Shown here piece by piece: positions 62,490-64,000 of a stretch of DNA of 64,000 nt (position 1 is the stretch's first letter; the number at the start of each line of letters is the position of its first letter). Position numbers and translations under genes: made by a program. Origin of the DNA: Hyphomicrobiales bacterium. Its GTDB lineage: Bacteria; Pseudomonadota; Alphaproteobacteria; Rhizobiales; Xanthobacteraceae. Under the pieces are notes generated by a model, which was not told the origin of the DNA, did no database searches, and saw only the letters and a program-made list of their open reading frames with translations. Where the stretch lies: NCBI GenBank assembly GCA_017305535.1, contig JAFKKN010000009.1, forward strand, positions 124,001 through 188,000, in the 5' to 3' direction.

Positions 62490-63038
62490 TCAGCGCTTTC
62501 CGGGCTCGGTCTTGAGGGAGTCGTTGAGGATATTGCGGATCGACCACGGATCGCCTTCAACCGCGCCGCGAATGTCGTCGATCCGCCACTCGCCGTTCTC
62601 GCGCATGAAATCGTAGCGGATGACGTTGTCGGCGGCTTTGGCCCGCTTGCCGTGATGACCGGCGATGGTGGCGGTGACGGTGGCTCGGTCGTCGCTTTGT
62701 TTCTCGCCGGTGACCGTGAAGGATTTGACGTCCGGGTCCTGCGAATTGGTCACCGGATCGAACTCGATCGGGCCGGGTTCGTCCTTGGGCGCATGCGCTT
62801 CCGCCTTGTCCCAGAGGGCGGCGAGTGCCGTCGAAAGATATTTCGCACGGGCGGCGCTATCGCCGACCACGAAACCGCCGCCGCCATCGCCCTTGCCCTT
62901 GGCGGCGCGGGTGTAGATGGCCTTGATGATCGCCATCGGATCACCGGTCGCGGCGGCTGGCGCGGCGTGCGCCGGAAGCCAGGAAAGCGCGAATGCAAGC
63001 GCGCCGCCGATTGCGATGAATTGCCGTCGTATCAGCAT
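62490..63038 (-). CDS. DUF3828-like exported protein
   Basis: A 182-residue protein. The N-terminus MLIRRQFIAIGGALAFALSW carries a twin arginine and a hydrophobic core, and PAHAAPAA marks cleavage near residue 26. The mature part has IIKAIYTRAAKGKG, FDPVTNSQDPDVKSF and NGEWRIDDIRG, which I associate with DUF3828. GGGAG precedes ATG at 63038. It is tightly linked to the GNAT pair (2-bp gap) in one operon. Function unknown. Confidence 0.8.
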   Translation of the reverse strand: MLIRRQFIAIGGALAFALSWLPAHAAPAAATGDPMAIIKAIYTRAAKGKGDGGGGFVVGDSAARAKYLSTALAALWDKAEAHAPKDEPGPIEFDPVTNSQDPDVKSFTVTGEKQSDDRATVTATIAGHHGKRAKAADNVIRYDFMRENGEWRIDDIRGAVEGDPWSIRNILNDSLKTEPGKR

Positions 63039-63264
63039 ATTGGTCTCCCGCGAGTATCGTAGCGATCCGTACCACCGCCGCAAGCACCGGGTGGGGTGGG
63101 CGCCCATGGCAAAACTTTGTCGCGCAAGGGGCTTGCGCGGTCACAAAGGCGGCCTAGGTGAAATGGTGGACATGCGCCCCGATGCGGCTGGACTGGTCGT
63201 TATGATGGTCGGAGCGCCACGCTGTCCCGCCGCAGGCGTATGCCTCTTTCGACAGGAGGCTTCC

Positions 63265-63657
63265 ATGTTGTCGCGGCTGTTTACGATCCATCGCAATTGG
63301 GAAGACTGGTTCGGCATGCTGCTCGGCCTGATGATCGCGCTATCGCCATGGGCGGCGGGCGACGAGGTTCGCCACGCCGCCGTCTGGAATGCGGCGCTGG
63401 TCGGCGTGGCGGTGTTCTTCCTCGCTGAACTGGAATACGTCGCGTTGACGCGCTGGGAGGAAACTGGCCAATTGTTGCTCGGTCTGTGGCTGGTGATGTC
63501 GCCATACGTCTTCGGCTACTTCAACGCTGGCACGCTCCGCTTCTGGCACTCGACACTCGGCGGGCTCGTCATCCTGCTCGCAGCACTTGAGTTGTGGCAG
63601 GACTGGGAGCGCAGCGACAGGGAGATGTTGAAGCAGGGGAGGTTGTTCGGGAGGTGA
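63265..63657 (+). CDS. SPW repeat membrane protein
   Basis: A 130-residue inner membrane protein with two SPW motif repeats (LSPWAAG and MSPYVFG) and about four hydrophobic helices. Family function is unknown. AGGAGG lies 5 nt before ATG at 63265. The family A repeat follows between it and uvrA. Confidence 0.88.
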   Translation: MLSRLFTIHRNWEDWFGMLLGLMIALSPWAAGDEVRHAAVWNAALVGVAVFFLAELEYVALTRWEETGQLLLGLWLVMSPYVFGYFNAGTLRFWHSTLGGLVILLAALELWQDWERSDREMLKQGRLFGR

Positions 63658-63739
63658 GAGTAATATCGCCAGCGTTTCGTGATTGGCAGTCGCCTGAGTT
63701 TGACTGTCAATGATCGTCACGCCCGTGCCACCATGGGCA

Positions 63740-63802
63740 TTCATGGCTTTCTTGCTGTCGCATTATCAAAACGCGGATGGCTGGGGCGAACCCAGCCATG
63801 AC
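63740..63802. repeat. dispersed palindromic repeat, family A, copy 8 (short, diverged)
   Basis: The left arm TCATGGCTTTCTTG is degenerate. The right half GGATGGCTGGG/CCCAGCCATGACGG keeps the inner palindrome with compensatory changes (GGCTGGG pairs with CCCAGCC), which supports selection on base pairing. It lies between the convergent SPW and uvrA genes. Confidence 0.65.
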
Positions 63803-63839
63803 GGTGTCGGTTTGGTGGCTCTCTAGTGACTACGCCCCT

Positions 63840-64000
63840 CTATTCCGCCGCCTGGGTTCTCGCCTTCTTCTTCCCGTTCGCCTTTTCCAACACAGGCTTC
63901 AAGAATTTCCCCGTATGGCTGCGTGGCGCTTTCGCGATGTCTTCCGGTGGGCCCCAGGCGACGATTTCGCCGCCGCCGTCTCCGCCTTCGGGGCCAAGGT
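63840..64000 (-). CDS. uvrA: UvrABC excision nuclease subunit A, C-terminal part
   Basis: The last 52 codons of a gene that runs off the right edge. The sequence [20 protein letters not shown] followed by [20 protein letters not shown] is the C-terminus of UvrA, the ATPase that recognises damaged DNA in nucleotide excision repair. The tail [11 protein letters not shown] is basic. Most of the protein, including the zinc fingers, is outside the window. Confidence 0.93.
   Translation of the reverse strand, partial: LGPEGGDGGGEIVAWGPPEDIAKAPRSHTGKFLKPVLEKANGKKKARTQAAE

Overview
The window is a high-GC (low to mid 60s percent by eye), gene-dense chromosomal segment. It most resembles a Bradyrhizobiaceae/Nitrobacteraceae alphaproteobacterium (Bradyrhizobium, Rhodopseudomonas, Afipia, Tardiphaga type). 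Reasons: many branched-chain-type ABC transporters and acyl-CoA enzymes, frequent GTG/TTG starts, DUF1127 and SPW small proteins, and dispersed palindromic repeats between genes. The genus is an inference. I saw no rRNA, tRNA, CRISPR array, transposase, integrase or phage gene.

Layout. 0.1-10 kb: paaZ (phenylacetate ring cleavage) behind a TetR-type palindrome, a YeeE/YedE (TsuA-like) sulfur importer, a fatty acid desaturase, an alpha/beta hydrolase-OsmC fusion, an MHS-type MFS permease, a cytochrome P450 with its 3-Cys ferredoxin, and a membrane diguanylate cyclase. 10-17.4 kb: an amidase, a short-chain dehydrogenase lacking the usual active-site residues, and a minus-strand branched-chain-type ABC operon whose two ATPases are fused in one protein. 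17.6-27 kb: a tartrate/D-malate dehydrogenase, an N-carbamoyl-amino-acid hydrolase, and a LysR regulator divergent from a DUF1445 protein followed by a second complete branched-chain-type ABC operon. 27-31.2 kb: a four-carbon acid sugar (threonate/erythronate) pathway: otnC divergent from ltnD-otnI-otnK. 31.4-36.7 kb: an RND efflux permease and its membrane fusion protein, then a convergent LysR gene. 36.8-41.2 kb: a thiolase-like protein, a LuxR-type regulator and an LTA-synthase-like sulfatase.

41.5-52.6 kb is the most interesting stretch: a fatty-acid-type catabolic island with two SDRs, three crotonases of differing active-site type, an acyl-CoA dehydrogenase, two acyl-CoA ligases, and an aminoglycoside-phosphotransferase-like kinase immediately followed by a DUF6285 protein. 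The kinase/small-protein/dehydrogenase/SDR/ligase set is the parts list of the levulinate (Lva) pathway, in which a 4-hydroxyacyl-CoA is phosphorylated so that it can enter beta-oxidation. I propose a related but rearranged pathway here.

52.7-64 kb is more housekeeping: ppc, trmFO, a DUF1127 protein, DUF2189 and DUF3597 proteins, an exported FAH-fold protein, tandem GNAT paralogues, a DUF3828-like protein, an SPW membrane protein and the 3' end of uvrA. Just after trmFO lies an odd protein joining a RIO/lipopolysaccharide-kinase-like domain to the C-terminal domain of an adenylate-forming ligase.

At least eight copies of a GGCCGGG...CCCGGCC palindromic repeat and three copies of other inverted repeats sit only between genes. 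Five convergent gene pairs have such an element between their 3' ends, suggesting they act as bidirectional terminators or mRNA 3' stabilisers.
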